Origin: an uncultured Myxococcales bacterium
GTDB taxonomy: Bacteria; Myxococcota_A; UBA9042
Length of the DNA stretch: 64,000 bases
NCBI GenBank assembly: GCA_903929795.1
Contig: CAIYWC010000188.1
Location: 1 to 64,000, forward strand
Direction: 5' to 3'
The notes under the pieces were generated by a model that saw nothing but the letters and a program-made list of their open reading frames with translations, was not told the DNA's origin and made no database searches. The position numbers and the translations under genes were made by a program. The number at the start of each line of letters is the position of its first letter. Position 1 is the stretch's first letter. Below are positions 53,671 to 63,549 of this stretch, in pieces.

Positions 53671-54657
53671 ATGAAATTGGATTTGCAATTATATGGAATT
53701 GCCGTCTCCGCGACGCCCACGGGCGTGACGCTTGTCGTAAACGGCACGACGCTGCGCTTCAGTAGCGCGGAATTTAGCGCGCTGGCCCATGCGCTTGCCT
53801 CGATTCAGGACATCCTGGGCAGGGCAACAGGGACGCCAAGCGGCGCCGAACCACCGGCCGTGACGCTTGTCGCCGAGGAAGCTGTGGTCGCGTCGGACCC
53901 GGCCGCCAAGCGGCGCGGTCGTCCATCCAAGGCCGAGGCGGCCGCTCCGGTCGCGGCGGTGCCAAGCGCTGCACCGATCACGACGGCGAAAAAACGCGGA
54001 CGCCCGCCCAAAGGTGCTCCCGCGGCAACGCCCGCCGCCGCTGCGACGCCCGCGATTGCCGGGGCGCCTGCGGCCAAAAAGCGCGGTCGTCCGCCCAAGA
54101 ATGCTGCGATTTTGGCTGTTGCAGCTGCTGCCGCCGCCGGTTCGGGTGCGCCGAAAAAGCGCGGTCGCCCGCCCAAGGCCGCCGGTGCACCCGCTGCGGC
54201 GCCAGTTGTCGCCGCCGATGCTGGACCCAAACGCCGGGGTCGCCCGCCCAAGGCCGCCGGTGTGCCGGCAGCCAAGGCCAAGTCCGCGGCTGCTGTTGCG
54301 CCGGCAGACGCCGCCAAGCGCGGTCCCGGTCGGCCGCGTACGGATGGCACGGCCGTGGGCGCGCCGCGCCTGGTTGAACTCGTCGATACCTGGATGGCGG
54401 AGAATCCTGGTCCCAAGGCGATGGCCGAGCTGACGGCCGCGGCCGAGAAGCTGGGTTGGGTGGAAGGCGGCAACGCCGCCGAGCTGCTGGAGCGCCACGT
54501 GTCGCGCGCGCCCCACCTGTTCGTGCGCATGCCGGACGGGCGGTTTCGCCGTCGCGCCGACAAGACGCCGGTGGAAGCGCCCAAGGCCGCCAAGGTGCTT
54601 CGCCGCCGCGGTCAGGACGAGATCGCGATCGTCCGCGTGGAAGCGCCGGGGACCTGA
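53671..54657 (+). CDS. AT-hook (HMGA-like) DNA-binding protein
   Basis: A 328-residue basic protein in three parts. Residues 1-60 form a small folded domain (KLDLQLYGIAVSATPTGVTL). A long Ala/Pro linker carries six AT-hook motifs with RGRP cores at about residues 81, 108, 137, 163, 187 and 216 (KRRGRPSK, KKRGRPPK x3, KRRGRPPK, KRGPGRPR). Residues about 230-328 form a helical, winged-helix-like domain (LVELVDTWMAENPGPKAMAELTAAAEKLGW ... LFVRMPDGRFRRR). AT-hooks bind the minor groove of AT-rich DNA. Comparable architecture exists in myxobacterial CarD/HMGA-like factors. GAGG precedes ATG 53671. The stop codon falls in repeat copy F. Confidence 0.88.
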   Translation: MKLDLQLYGIAVSATPTGVTLVVNGTTLRFSSAEFSALAHALASIQDILGRATGTPSGAEPPAVTLVAEEAVVASDPAAKRRGRPSKAEAAAPVAAVPSAAPITTAKKRGRPPKGAPAATPAAAATPAIAGAPAAKKRGRPPKNAAILAVAAAAAAGSGAPKKRGRPPKAAGAPAAAPVVAADAGPKRRGRPPKAAGVPAAKAKSAAAVAPADAAKRGPGRPRTDGTAVGAPRLVELVDTWMAENPGPKAMAELTAAAEKLGWVEGGNAAELLERHVSRAPHLFVRMPDGRFRRRADKTPVEAPKAAKVLRRRGQDEIAIVRVEAPGT

Positions 54658-54772
54658 ACCGCCGACGCCTGTGGACCTCTTGCATTGTGGACTGGGACCG
54701 CGAGCGTGTTCCGCAGGTGGCACGCCGCGGTTCGAGAACGGTCGATCGCCAACTTCGGTCGGCGCGTGTCGC
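54651..54772 (+). repeat. Dispersed hairpin repeat, copy F
   Basis: About 120 bp. The left end is ACCTGAACCG and the right end TTCGGTCGGCGCGTG. It has TTGCATTGTGGACTGGGACC and the central GGTGGCACGCCGCGG. The left terminus overlaps the stop codon of the AT-hook gene. It lies between convergent genes. Confidence 0.8.
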
Positions 54773-54874
54773 CTGCAGCGCGTTTGGGGTGGAAACCGGT
54801 GAAGACGGGTTCTCGCAGGCGTTCACCCCGAATGCGGTGCGAAATCCATGCGCGACGGCAAGCTGAGAACCGGG

Positions 54875-55531
54875 TCAGGCGAACGATCGCCGACCAATGC
54901 GGGCAAAAAGCGCCGCTTCGCGCAGGCGAAACACCAGCTGCAGCAGGCGATCCTCGTCGGCGGACTTCAGCTCAACGAACTCGAGCGCCAGTTCCCGCCC
55001 GGAATCCGGCTGCAGCACGCGCACGACGCGCGCCAGCGCCGTAATCGCGCCCGCGCGCCCCTCCGACTGCTGGCCCGTGCGCAGCATGACCTCCAGCAAG
55101 TCGCCCGGCGTCGCCGGCAGATCCGTCGCCACGCGCATGCCCGAGGCGGACAGCTCCACCGACATGACCTGGAACGCACCGCGCGGCTGGCGCTGTGGCG
55201 TCATCCGGACCTCCAGCTCCGAGGTCGCCCGGACGAACTCGCGGCGCTCGCCGTCACGCGGGTCCTGGAGCGACACCAGATAATAGCTGGTCGGCAGGAC
55301 TTCTTCCACGCGCATCGGCCAGCGAAACAGGCGCCCCTGCTGGGAAAACAGCACGTCCGCCTCGCCCTGCGGCTCCACGCCCCACCGCCGTTCATCCGAC
55401 TTGCGCGGCACAATCAGCGTCGACGGGGTCACGCGACCGGCGCGGGCGACGTGCGTGACCGGACGGCCACCGACGCTGACGAGCACCGTGATCTGGCTGC
55501 CTTCACTCGGGCGGACGGGCGTGTCGGTCAA
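54875..55531 (-). CDS. PilZ domain protein (YcgR-like)
   Basis: A 218-residue protein. An N-terminal PilZN-like beta domain (VLVSVGGRPVTHVARAGRV, ADVLFSQQGRLFRWPMRVEEV) is followed by a PilZ domain. The c-di-GMP motif has RREFVR (R-x3-R) followed about 30 residues later by ELSASGM, the usual D/N-x-S-x-x-G with Glu in the first position. It probably binds c-di-GMP and regulates motility or envelope functions. It lies 25 nt upstream of the FHA-protein end on the same strand and is separated from the AT-hook gene by repeat copy F. Confidence 0.85.
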   Translation of the reverse strand: MTDTPVRPSEGSQITVLVSVGGRPVTHVARAGRVTPSTLIVPRKSDERRWGVEPQGEADVLFSQQGRLFRWPMRVEEVLPTSYYLVSLQDPRDGERREFVRATSELEVRMTPQRQPRGAFQVMSVELSASGMRVATDLPATPGDLLEVMLRTGQQSEGRAGAITALARVVRVLQPDSGRELALEFVELKSADEDRLLQLVFRLREAALFARIGRRSFA

Positions 55532-55556
55532 GGGCAGCCTCCAGGGCGCGGTTCAG

Positions 55557-57473
55557 CTACGCGTGACCGGCGAATTTCCGCAGGGAAAGCACGAGGTTTT
55601 TCAGGTCCGCCGTGCGCGCGGTGCACGCAGCCAGGCCATCCTGGAGCGTCGAATACGCCTCGCCGCGCTCATTCTCGTCTTCGCTGGTCAGCTGCTCAAC
55701 CGCATCGGTCACCGTCATGAATTCATTGCGGAAACTCGACGCCACGTCGTTGAGCTCTTCAATCAGCCGCGCCAGTTCCGGCGACGGACTTGCGGCCTGC
55801 GCCACCTGCAGCGCGGCGATCTGCGCCTGCAAGTCCTTGATTTGCGCGTGTAGACTCGCAACTTCGGCGGCATCCGCCTTGCCGGTGTCCGCGCCCGCCC
55901 GCGCCTCCTCGGCGTCGCGCAGCAGCTTCTGGATGCGCTTCATATTCGCGCTTGCCGAGGCCTCCAGCTCGCGGTTTGTCGCGGTCAGCCGCTCCACTTG
56001 CGCACGCAATTTGTCGCCGTCCGCCGGGTCCGCCGCCAACGCCGGCTGCGCCGCGGGCTCCACCGCTGCCACCTGGGCCTGCAGCGCGGCGATCTGCGCC
56101 CGGGCCGTGTCTGCGTCCTGACGCGCCTTGAGCAGCTGCTCAGACGTCTCCGCCGCGCGCGCTTTCTCCGCTTTGAGCTGCGCCTGGGCCAACGCCAACG
56201 CCTCGTCGTCCACAGCCGGTGCGGGAGCGGGAGCCGCTTCAAGTGCCGCCAGACGCGCCTGGGCCGCCGCAGACGCCGCTTCCGCAGCATCGGTCCGACC
56301 GCGCAGGAATCCGGCCAACTCCTCTGCGTTGCGTCGGCCAGCGCGCGCTTCCTCAAACTTTTCGCGGGCTTCTTCCAGTTTTGCCGTCGCGGTCTCCGCC
56401 GCGCGCTGGGCCTGGGCCACCTGGTCGTGCAGCGCGGTGAGCTCCGCCAGATCCGCGGACGGCACCGCGGCAACCGGCGCCGCCTGCATACGCTCGAGAT
56501 CTGCGCGCAGAACCGCCAGATCTGCTTGCGTTTCCGTGAGTTTCGCTTGCGCTTCGTCGCGCTCCACTTCGACGCGCTGCGCCTCCGCCTGCCACTGGCT
56601 CGCGACCTCGATCTGCTCGTTGAGCTGCGCGTCCAGCCGCGCGATCTCCTCATGCAGCTCGGCAGTATCCTCCGCTGACGGCACCATCTCCGTCGGCGTT
56701 CCCACATCGGCCAGCCGCCGCGAGACGGAGTCCAGCTCGATCTGCAGCTGCTGAATCCGCGTGTCGCGATCGCCGACCGAACGGTTCAAATCCTCAATCA
56801 TGCGCGTCTGTTCGGCCACCGCGCTGCGCAGCTCGGCGAGCAGCGGTGCATCGGCCGTGTTCTCGCCACCGGTCTGCGACGAGCGCCTGCGCAACGTCGG
56901 CGGCGGCGGCGGGGGCGGCAACGGCGCCGACGGACGGTTGCCGGGCGGCGGCGGTGGCGGCGCGCCACGGCTCTCCGCGGGCGGCGGCGGGGGTGGCGGA
57001 GGAGGAGGCGGCGGAGGCGGTGGTGGCGGTGGTGGTGGCGGCGGTGGCGCGCTCTGGGAATACTCCCAATCGGCAGAAGCAAAGCGCGTGGCCTCGTCGC
57101 CCGCTCCGTCCGGATACCCGTAGTTACCACCGCCGTAGCCACCGCCGGCTGTGCCGCGCGCCAGATCCTCGGCGTCATACGTGAAAGCCATCTCGAAGTT
57201 GCCGCACAGCAGCGTTTCGCCGCTCTGGACCTGGACCGGAACCTGGGCTTCAAGGCGCTGGTTTTCGTAAAACGTGCCGTTGGACGAGCCGTTGTCCTGC
57301 AGCCAATAGGATTCGCCGTCAAAGAAGATTCGCGCGTGCTGGCGTGAGACGCTTGGATTGGCGGTGCGGATCGAGCAGGTCCGGTGCCGTCCGACCATGA
57401 CATCGGGATTTTCCGGCCCGATGACGATTTCGAGTTCTTCGCCTGCGTCGCCCAAATATCGGATTACGGCCAC
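55557..57473 (-). CDS. FHA domain protein with polyproline tract and long coiled coil
   Basis: A 638-residue protein. The FHA domain (residues about 5-100) has VGRHRTCSI, SVSRQHARIFF and NGSSNGTF, the phosphothreonine-binding loop residues. A Gly-rich linker is followed by about 23 consecutive prolines (near 143-165), a second Pro/Gly stretch and then about 380 residues of almost continuous coiled coil. GTG 57473 has a GGGAGGAA upstream and begins directly before the FHA fold; a longer frame start is unlikely. No kinase domain. Likely scaffold recognising a phosphorylated partner. It precedes the PilZ gene on the same strand. Confidence 0.86.
   Translation of the reverse strand: MAVIRYLGDAGEELEIVIGPENPDVMVGRHRTCSIRTANPSVSRQHARIFFDGESYWLQDNGSSNGTFYENQRLEAQVPVQVQSGETLLCGNFEMAFTYDAEDLARGTAGGGYGGGNYGYPDGAGDEATRFASADWEYSQSAPPPPPPPPPPPPPPPPPPPPPPPAESRGAPPPPPPGNRPSAPLPPPPPPPTLRRRSSQTGGENTADAPLLAELRSAVAEQTRMIEDLNRSVGDRDTRIQQLQIELDSVSRRLADVGTPTEMVPSAEDTAELHEEIARLDAQLNEQIEVASQWQAEAQRVEVERDEAQAKLTETQADLAVLRADLERMQAAPVAAVPSADLAELTALHDQVAQAQRAAETATAKLEEAREKFEEARAGRRNAEELAGFLRGRTDAAEAASAAAQARLAALEAAPAPAPAVDDEALALAQAQLKAEKARAAETSEQLLKARQDADTARAQIAALQAQVAAVEPAAQPALAADPADGDKLRAQVERLTATNRELEASASANMKRIQKLLRDAEEARAGADTGKADAAEVASLHAQIKDLQAQIAALQVAQAASPSPELARLIEELNDVASSFRNEFMTVTDAVEQLTSEDENERGEAYSTLQDGLAACTARTADLKNLVLSLRKFAGHA
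56979..57047 (-). repeat. GGC/GGT/GGA (Pro-codon) tract
   Basis: A run of about 69 bases on the plus strand made only of GGN triplets encodes about 23 prolines on the minus strand. Codons are mixed, so it is unlikely to be a simple expansion artefact. It may vary in length between strains. Confidence 0.7.
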
Positions 57474-57623
57474 AGCTTCCTCCCAGAAATCAATGCCTTG
57501 CCTGATGGTCGCGGAGCCATGACGCCGAAAAGGCGGGCATGGGCCGAGGACGCGGTAGAAGGTAGCAGAGGAAGGCTGCCCCGACAACCGCACAGCAATC
57601 GCGTTTCCGCAGCGCCGGATGCC

Positions 57624-57651
57624 TTGACAGCGCAAACGCGCCACCTACTTT
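57624..57651 (+). promoter_or_regulatory. Promoter upstream of dnaK
   Basis: TTGACA (57,624-57,629, perfect -35), 16 nt spacer, TACTTT (57,646-57,651). It predicts an untranslated leader of about 90 nt. No CIRCE-type inverted repeat is visible, so the heat-shock control mode is unclear. Confidence 0.5.
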
Positions 57652-57749
57652 GGAGTCAGCCGGGCGAGAATAAACGGCTGTAAATACAGCATATTAACAC
57701 CAAAGCATGGGTCTTTGGTCGGCACAACACTACCAGGGAGCAGGACAAA

Positions 57750-59636
57750 ATGGGCAAGATCATCGGCATCGACCTGGGTACAACGAACTCGGTCGTCGCG
57801 ATCATGGAAGGCGGCCAGCCGGTCGTCATCGCCAATCAGGAAGGCGGTCGCACGACGCCGTCCGTGGTGGCGTGGAATGACAAGAGCGAGACGCTTGTGG
57901 GGCAGATTGCGCTGCGTCAGGCGGTTGTCAATGCACGCAACACGGTGTATTCGGCCAAGCGGCTGATTGGACGTAAATTCAACGAGGTGGGCGAAGAAAT
58001 CAAGCGCCTGCCGTACAAGGTGGAGCCGGCTGACAACGGCGACGCGCACATCGTGGTCAACGGCCGCAAGATGTCGCCGCCGGAAGTGTCCGCGAAAGTG
58101 CTGGCGAAGCTGAAGGCCGCGGCGGAAGCCTACCTCGGCGAGCCGGTGACGCAGGCCGTGATTACGGTACCGGCATACTTCAACGACAGCCAGCGCAACG
58201 CGACCAAGGACGCGGGCAAGATCGCCGGTCTGGAAGTGCTGCGCATCGTGAACGAGCCGACGGCGGCGGCGCTTGCGTACGGTACGGACAAAAAGGGCGA
58301 CGAACTCGTTGTGGTCTTTGACCTCGGCGGCGGCACGTTTGACGTGTCGATCCTGGAGATCAGCGATCACGTCGTGGAAGTGAAAGCGACCAACGGCGAC
58401 ACGCACTTGGGCGGCGATGACATCGACAATGCGATCATCGACTTCCTGATCGCCGAGTTCAAGCGCGATCAGGGCATCGATCTGGGCAACGACGTGATGG
58501 CCAAGCAGCGGCTGAAGGAGTCCGCGGAAAAGGCCAAGATTGAGCTGTCGCAGGCGACGGAGACCGAGATCAACTTGCCGTTCATCACGATGGACGCGAC
58601 GGGTCCCAAGCACCTGCAGGTGAAGCTGACGCGTGCCAAGCTGGAGTCGATCTGCGAGGCGCTGTTCGCGCGCGTTCTGGAGCCGTGCAAGAAAGCCCTG
58701 AAGGACGCGGGCAAGACGGCGAAGGACATCGACGAGGTGATTCTGGTCGGCGGTTCGACGCGCGTGCCGAAGATCCAGGAGATGGTGAAGACGTTCTTTG
58801 GCAAGGAGCCGAATCGTTCGGTGAATCCGGATGAAGTGGTGGCGCTGGGCGCCGCGGTGCAGGCCGGCGTATTGGCGGGCGACGTCAAGGACATGCTGCT
58901 GCTGGACGTGACGCCGCTGTCCTTGGGCGTGGAGACGCTGGGTGGGATCATGACGGCGCTGATCAAGCGCAACACCACGATTCCGCACCGCAAAACCGAG
59001 ACGTTCTCGACCGCGGACGACATGCAGACCGCCGTGACCGTCAAGGTTTATCAGGGCGAACGCGAGATGGCGCGGGACAACAAGCTGCTCGGCCAGTTCA
59101 ACCTGGAAGGGATTCCGCCGTCGCCGCGCGGCGTGCCGCAGATTGAGGTGACGCTGGACATCGACGCCAACGGTATCCTGAACGTCCACGCCAAGGACAA
59201 GGCGACCGGCAAGGAGAACAAGATCACGGTCCAGGGCGGCTCCGGCTTGTCCAAGGACGACGTCGACAAGCTGGTCAAGGAGGCTGCCGCGCACGCCGAA
59301 GAGGACAAGAAGGCGCGCGAGAAGGTCGAGACCAAGAATCAGGCGGAGGCGACGATCTACCAGGTTGAAAAGACGCTGAAGGACAACGGCGACAAGCTGC
59401 CGGCGGCGGACAAGGCCACGGTGGAGGCGGTGCTGGTCAAGGCCAAGGAAGCGCTCAAGAGCGAAGACGTGGAGCAGATCAAGGCGACGCAGGAGGAGCT
59501 GAAGCAGGCGACGTTCAAGCTGTCGGAAGCCCTCTATGCGAACGCTACGCCGCCCGCCGGTGGGGAAGCGCCTGCCGCCGAGGGTGGGCCGGCCAAGAAG
59601 GACGGCAGTGACGTCGTGGATGCCGAGTTCGAGTAG
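57750..59636 (+). CDS. dnaK: Chaperone protein DnaK (Hsp70)
   Basis: A 628-residue Hsp70. The N-terminal [34 protein letters not shown] and [10 protein letters not shown] motifs of the ATPase domain are all present. The substrate domain and a C-terminal helical lid follow, ending in VVDAEFE. It folds and holds client proteins with ATP. A DnaJ-type gene follows 113 bp later; no grpE is adjacent. The GGGAGCAGGA region upstream of ATG 57750 gives a clear ribosome-binding site. Confidence 0.97.
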   Translation: MGKIIGIDLGTTNSVVAIMEGGQPVVIANQEGGRTTPSVVAWNDKSETLVGQIALRQAVVNARNTVYSAKRLIGRKFNEVGEEIKRLPYKVEPADNGDAHIVVNGRKMSPPEVSAKVLAKLKAAAEAYLGEPVTQAVITVPAYFNDSQRNATKDAGKIAGLEVLRIVNEPTAAALAYGTDKKGDELVVVFDLGGGTFDVSILEISDHVVEVKATNGDTHLGGDDIDNAIIDFLIAEFKRDQGIDLGNDVMAKQRLKESAEKAKIELSQATETEINLPFITMDATGPKHLQVKLTRAKLESICEALFARVLEPCKKALKDAGKTAKDIDEVILVGGSTRVPKIQEMVKTFFGKEPNRSVNPDEVVALGAAVQAGVLAGDVKDMLLLDVTPLSLGVETLGGIMTALIKRNTTIPHRKTETFSTADDMQTAVTVKVYQGEREMARDNKLLGQFNLEGIPPSPRGVPQIEVTLDIDANGILNVHAKDKATGKENKITVQGGSGLSKDDVDKLVKEAAAHAEEDKKAREKVETKNQAEATIYQVEKTLKDNGDKLPAADKATVEAVLVKAKEALKSEDVEQIKATQEELKQATFKLSEALYANATPPAGGEAPAAEGGPAKKDGSDVVDAEFE

Positions 59637-59749
59637 ATAGCGCGGCGAATCCTTCGGCAAACCCTTGATTTTTCGTGGTTTGCCGGAGGTTTGGCTGATG
59701 AATGACAGCTCTCCAGCCGGCGGCTCGTTCGGGCCCAGACAGGTGATGC

Positions 59750-60703
59750 GTGGCGACGAAAAGCGACTACTACGCCCTCTTGGAGGTTGCAAAAGAGGCA
59801 ACGCCCGAGGAAATCAAGAAGGCATACCGCAAGTTGGCGATGAAACATCACCCTGACCGCAATCAGGGCGACAAGACCGCGGAAGAAAAGTTCAAGCAAG
59901 TGTCGGAGGCCTACGCGGTCCTCTCCGATCCGGAGAAGCGCAAGAAATACGACACCTACGGTTCTGCGGATGCGTTCTCGCAAAATGTCTCGTCGGACGA
60001 CATTTTCAAGGATTTCAACCTTGACGATATCCTGTCGCAGTTTGGCATGCGCAGCAACGGCTGGGGCAACTTCAAGGGCCGGCGCGCGGCCGGGGGCGCG
60101 GGCGGCAATCCCGGTGGCGGCGGTGGCGGATCGGTCTTTGACGACCTGTTCGGTGGCGCAACTGCGACCCGCGATCGCGTGCCGCGCAAGGGTCAGGACG
60201 CGGAAATGCCGCTGACGATCCCGTTTCACGACGCGATGTTCGGCGGCGAACGGCCGATTGCCCTGCAGATTGACGGCGAAGAGCGCCGGCTGACTGTGCG
60301 CGTCCCGGCTGGAATCGTGACCGGCAAGAAGCTGCGCGTCAAAGGCGAGGGCCACAAGGCGCCGGGCGGGCGCGGCGATCTGCACCTGCTGGTGACCGTC
60401 GAGGAAGATCCGCGTTTCGAGCGCAAGGGCGATGACTTGCACACGACCGCACACGTGCTGCCCTCGACGCTGCTGCTCGGCGGTTCGGCGGACGTGGAGA
60501 CCTTGCACGGCCGCAAGCGCATCAAGGTGTCGGGCGGGGCGCCGTCGGGTACGCAGGTGCGCGTGCGCGGTCAGGGCGCGCCCGTGCTGGGCAAGACTGG
60601 GACGCATGGCGACCTGTACGTGCGCCTGGAAGTCCAATTCGAGGCTCCGCTGACGGATGAACAGCGCGTGGCCGTGGAGCATTTGCGCGAGCTGGGCCTG
60701 TAG
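59750..60703 (+). CDS. DnaJ/CbpA-type co-chaperone (type II, no zinc finger)
   Basis: A 317-residue J-protein. The J-domain at 5-70 has H34-P-D36. A Gly-rich linker and two C-terminal substrate-binding domains ([37 protein letters not shown]) follow. The central CxxCxGxG zinc-finger repeats of type I DnaJ are absent, so this is CbpA-like. It delivers clients to DnaK, encoded just upstream. The start is GTG 59750, with AGGTGA directly upstream; no better in-frame ATG exists before the J-domain. Confidence 0.92.
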   Translation: MATKSDYYALLEVAKEATPEEIKKAYRKLAMKHHPDRNQGDKTAEEKFKQVSEAYAVLSDPEKRKKYDTYGSADAFSQNVSSDDIFKDFNLDDILSQFGMRSNGWGNFKGRRAAGGAGGNPGGGGGGSVFDDLFGGATATRDRVPRKGQDAEMPLTIPFHDAMFGGERPIALQIDGEERRLTVRVPAGIVTGKKLRVKGEGHKAPGGRGDLHLLVTVEEDPRFERKGDDLHTTAHVLPSTLLLGGSADVETLHGRKRIKVSGGAPSGTQVRVRGQGAPVLGKTGTHGDLYVRLEVQFEAPLTDEQRVAVEHLRELGL

Positions 60704-60773
60704 CGCCCTTGACACAATTCTCCCGCAGACGGACAACCACCGTGCGCAGTTTTTTCGCGCCGGAGCCACCGCC

Positions 60774-61601
60774 ATGCGCCTTTTTTCGCCCTTTCGCCTG
60801 ATCGCCGCCTTCGCGTGCCTCGCCATTCCGCTCAGCGCGCTGGCCGGCGGGGACGCGACGCTGACGCTCAACGATCCCGCCGGCGACGACAACGGCCCCG
60901 GGACGTACAAATACCCGACCGCGCCGGTCTACACCAAGGGCAGCTTTGACTTGCGCAAGCTGGAAATTATCGACAAGGGCGACAAGGTCGAATTCCGTGT
61001 GACGGTCGGCGCGCGCATTGAAGATCCTTGGAATTCCAAGGATTGGGACGGCAACGGCTTCTCGATCCAGTTCGCGCAGATCTACATCGACCTGGACCAC
61101 GAGGCGGGCAAAGGCTTCACGGGGCCACTGCCGGGTCTCGGTTCGCTGAAATGGGCGGACGACGAGGCCTGGGACAAAGTCGTGCTCGTGTCACCGCAGG
61201 GCCGCGCCAAGCTGTCGAGCGAGCTGCGCAAGGCCGGCGCGATGAAGCCGGACATCATCATCCCGACCGTCACGCGTGCGCAGGGCTCGACCCTCATCGC
61301 GACGGTCCGCAAGGCCGACTTGGGCAATACGCCGCTGAACAAGTGGGGCGTGAACGTGGCGATGCAGTCCAACGAAGGCTTTCCGCTGTCCAGCGACCTG
61401 CTGACGCGGCCGGTCAACGAGGTCGGCGGCGAGCACCGTTTTGGCGGCGGCTCCGACGGCGACTGCGATCCGCAGGTCATCGACATTTTCGCCGGCAAGG
61501 CCAAAGGCGATCTGGCGGAAGTTGGCGACCAGCACCGGGCTCTGGCGTACAAATGTGGCAGTCAAATCGCGCACATGCCGATGATTTACCCGGGTCAGTA
61601 G
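60774..61601 (+). CDS. Exported protein with glucodextranase-type (CBM-like) C-terminal module
   Basis: A 275-residue protein with signal peptide (FSPFRLIAAFACLAIPLSALA). The mature part begins LNDPAGDDNGPGTYKYPTAP and continues GSFDLRKLEI. This is the start signature of the glucodextranase/pullulanase C-terminal binding module, a beta-sandwich associated with alpha-glucan enzymes and surface proteins. The rest (QIYIDLDHEAGKGF, KWGVNVAMQSNEGFP) fits the same module, so it is a stand-alone binding domain without a catalytic unit. Its stop is 1 nt before the beta-barrel gene. Confidence 0.82.
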   Translation: MRLFSPFRLIAAFACLAIPLSALAGGDATLTLNDPAGDDNGPGTYKYPTAPVYTKGSFDLRKLEIIDKGDKVEFRVTVGARIEDPWNSKDWDGNGFSIQFAQIYIDLDHEAGKGFTGPLPGLGSLKWADDEAWDKVVLVSPQGRAKLSSELRKAGAMKPDIIIPTVTRAQGSTLIATVRKADLGNTPLNKWGVNVAMQSNEGFPLSSDLLTRPVNEVGGEHRFGGGSDGDCDPQVIDIFAGKAKGDLAEVGDQHRALAYKCGSQIAHMPMIYPGQ

Positions 61602-61602
61602 C

Positions 61603-63549
61603 ATGGCCAAATCGATGCGCGACAGCCGGCGCTTGCTGGCCCTGCTCTGCCTTGCGTCTTGCGGCTTCGCCACCGCGGCGTGGGCGGACATCGCGAAATT
61701 CGAGATCGACGGCCGCATTTACACAAAGCACATGTACCAAAACGACGACAGCCAGGGGATCTTGTCCCTCGGCAACCCGTTTTGGCCCGACAAAGTCTCC
61801 GGCCACAACGGCGTCGGCACGGAATTCGAGCTGTCTTTTCGCGGCAAAGTCAGCGACTACGTCGAGGCCGGCGCGCGCGTTGCCTCGCGTTTCGGCATGC
61901 GCTGGCAGGACTGGTGGGAATCGGGCGCGAGCGATTTCGGCGGCCAGGAGAACACGTCAGGCGACTCCGCGGGCATGAACCGCGCCGCCTACATGCAGCT
62001 GCGCGGGTCTTACGTCCAGCTGAACGTGCGGCTGCCGGGCGTCGACTGGGTGCGCGTCGGCAGCTCCGATTTTGGCATGTTCAACTCCTGGACCGTCGGC
62101 AAGGTGCGCTACATCGACCGCGACAACGGCCGCGGCTACTTCGCGTCCGGCCACTTCGGCAAGCACGACGAATTCCAATACCACGTCGGCATCATCGCGA
62201 TGCCCAAGCTCTTTGTCGGCCCCGGCTGGTCCACGGGCTTGGGCGATCCGGACCTCGGCGCCAACGCGTTCTGGTCGCGCGACTGGGCCTACGCCGCGTC
62301 CGTGCGCTGGCAGCCTTCCGACGAGACAATTGTGCGTTGGGTCGCTGATTTTACACAGGATTTGGAGACAGACAAGGCGGATCCGGACGCCGTCGGCTCG
62401 ACCAATCCGACGTGCCTGGACCAGCTGGGCAACCCGATCCCGGGCTGCGTCATCGACCACGCCGTGAGCATGCTCTCGCGGTACGCCAGCTGGAACACGA
62501 CGGTCGACATCGACCAGACGTTTTTGGACGTCTGGCGCATCCAGGGGCTCCTCGCGCTGAGCGGCCAGCGCATTGACCCGACGCTGACGTCGAACGGGGT
62601 CGCGCTCAACCAAGGTGTTTTCCCGATTGTTTACAAGGACACCGACGCGTTTGCCGGCACGCTGCGCATTACCGGCAATGACCCCTGGGGCGTCGGGCTG
62701 ACGCTGCAGGGCGAATACTTCAACATCGGCCAGGACTACAACGCCATCTTCGGTGCGCGGCGCGAGGCGGACGTGCTGTTGACCGACGGCCTCGTCGGCA
62801 ACGGCGGCCAGCTGCCGACCATGAATCTCGCCAATGAATTCATTGACTTTGACGACGCGTGGGTCGAGAGCTGCATCGGCTGGCACGGCGGCACGGGGCT
62901 TGCCACGTGGGAAAAGGACGAGACGCGGCTGCAGGCGGAGTACACGTTCATCACCTACAACCAAAACACCCAGGGCCGCGACGTGGACAAGGTCTACCCG
63001 ACCTTCCTGTTCAGCGAAGGGTTCACCGACACCGCGGTTTATGACTACGCGAACACGCTCGACCGCGGCCGCGACCCGCGCTCGGTCTTCAAGCGCGACC
63101 AGGATCGCCACACGCAGATCGCCATGACCAACCTGCGGCAGCGCTGGCCGGACGCGCATGGCCTGGAGCTGGAGGCCAAGCTGAAGTACATCAGCGACGT
63201 GGACTACCGGCGGCTGAACGGTCCGGGCGCGCTAAATGACGATTATTACGGCAATATTTTTATCGCCCGGGCCAAGCTGTCGCTGCCGCTGTGGGACGGC
63301 GTCAAGGTCGGCGTGCTGGGACAAATCGATCACTGGGACGAGCAGCACCGCACCGGCACACCGGAGCTGGGCTACGGCAACGACGTGACGGACAAGCAGA
63401 CCGCGGCGTTTCTGACGTCGATCTATTGGCAAGGCGTGAAGATCAGCTACTATCTTGAATATATTCACAAATTTCAGGATCGCGAGCGCGAACCGGATCA
63501 GCTCTGGAACATCGTCCGGTCCAAAGCGACGATCGAAGCCGCCTGGTAG
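61603..63549 (+). CDS. Outer-membrane beta-barrel protein
   Basis: A 648-residue protein with a signal peptide to about residue 28. Alternating amphipathic strands rich in aromatic residues run throughout (FEIDGRIYTKHMYQ, YMQLRGSYVQLNVRLPG, RLQAEYTFITYNQN, VKISYYLEYIHKFQD). The C-terminus ends in Trp, a typical barrel signal. It resembles porin/Alginate-export or carbohydrate-porin-like barrels without a named match. It is cotranscribed with the glucodextranase-module protein, which suggests polysaccharide binding or transport; this is inference. Confidence 0.83.
   Translation: MAKSMRDSRRLLALLCLASCGFATAAWADIAKFEIDGRIYTKHMYQNDDSQGILSLGNPFWPDKVSGHNGVGTEFELSFRGKVSDYVEAGARVASRFGMRWQDWWESGASDFGGQENTSGDSAGMNRAAYMQLRGSYVQLNVRLPGVDWVRVGSSDFGMFNSWTVGKVRYIDRDNGRGYFASGHFGKHDEFQYHVGIIAMPKLFVGPGWSTGLGDPDLGANAFWSRDWAYAASVRWQPSDETIVRWVADFTQDLETDKADPDAVGSTNPTCLDQLGNPIPGCVIDHAVSMLSRYASWNTTVDIDQTFLDVWRIQGLLALSGQRIDPTLTSNGVALNQGVFPIVYKDTDAFAGTLRITGNDPWGVGLTLQGEYFNIGQDYNAIFGARREADVLLTDGLVGNGGQLPTMNLANEFIDFDDAWVESCIGWHGGTGLATWEKDETRLQAEYTFITYNQNTQGRDVDKVYPTFLFSEGFTDTAVYDYANTLDRGRDPRSVFKRDQDRHTQIAMTNLRQRWPDAHGLELEAKLKYISDVDYRRLNGPGALNDDYYGNIFIARAKLSLPLWDGVKVGVLGQIDHWDEQHRTGTPELGYGNDVTDKQTAAFLTSIYWQGVKISYYLEYIHKFQDREREPDQLWNIVRSKATIEAAW

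Noticed and set aside
57645..59801. Antisense open frame over dnaK
   Set aside because: Antisense frames over dnaK are a well-known artefact of its codon usage; there is no ribosome-binding site or family match.
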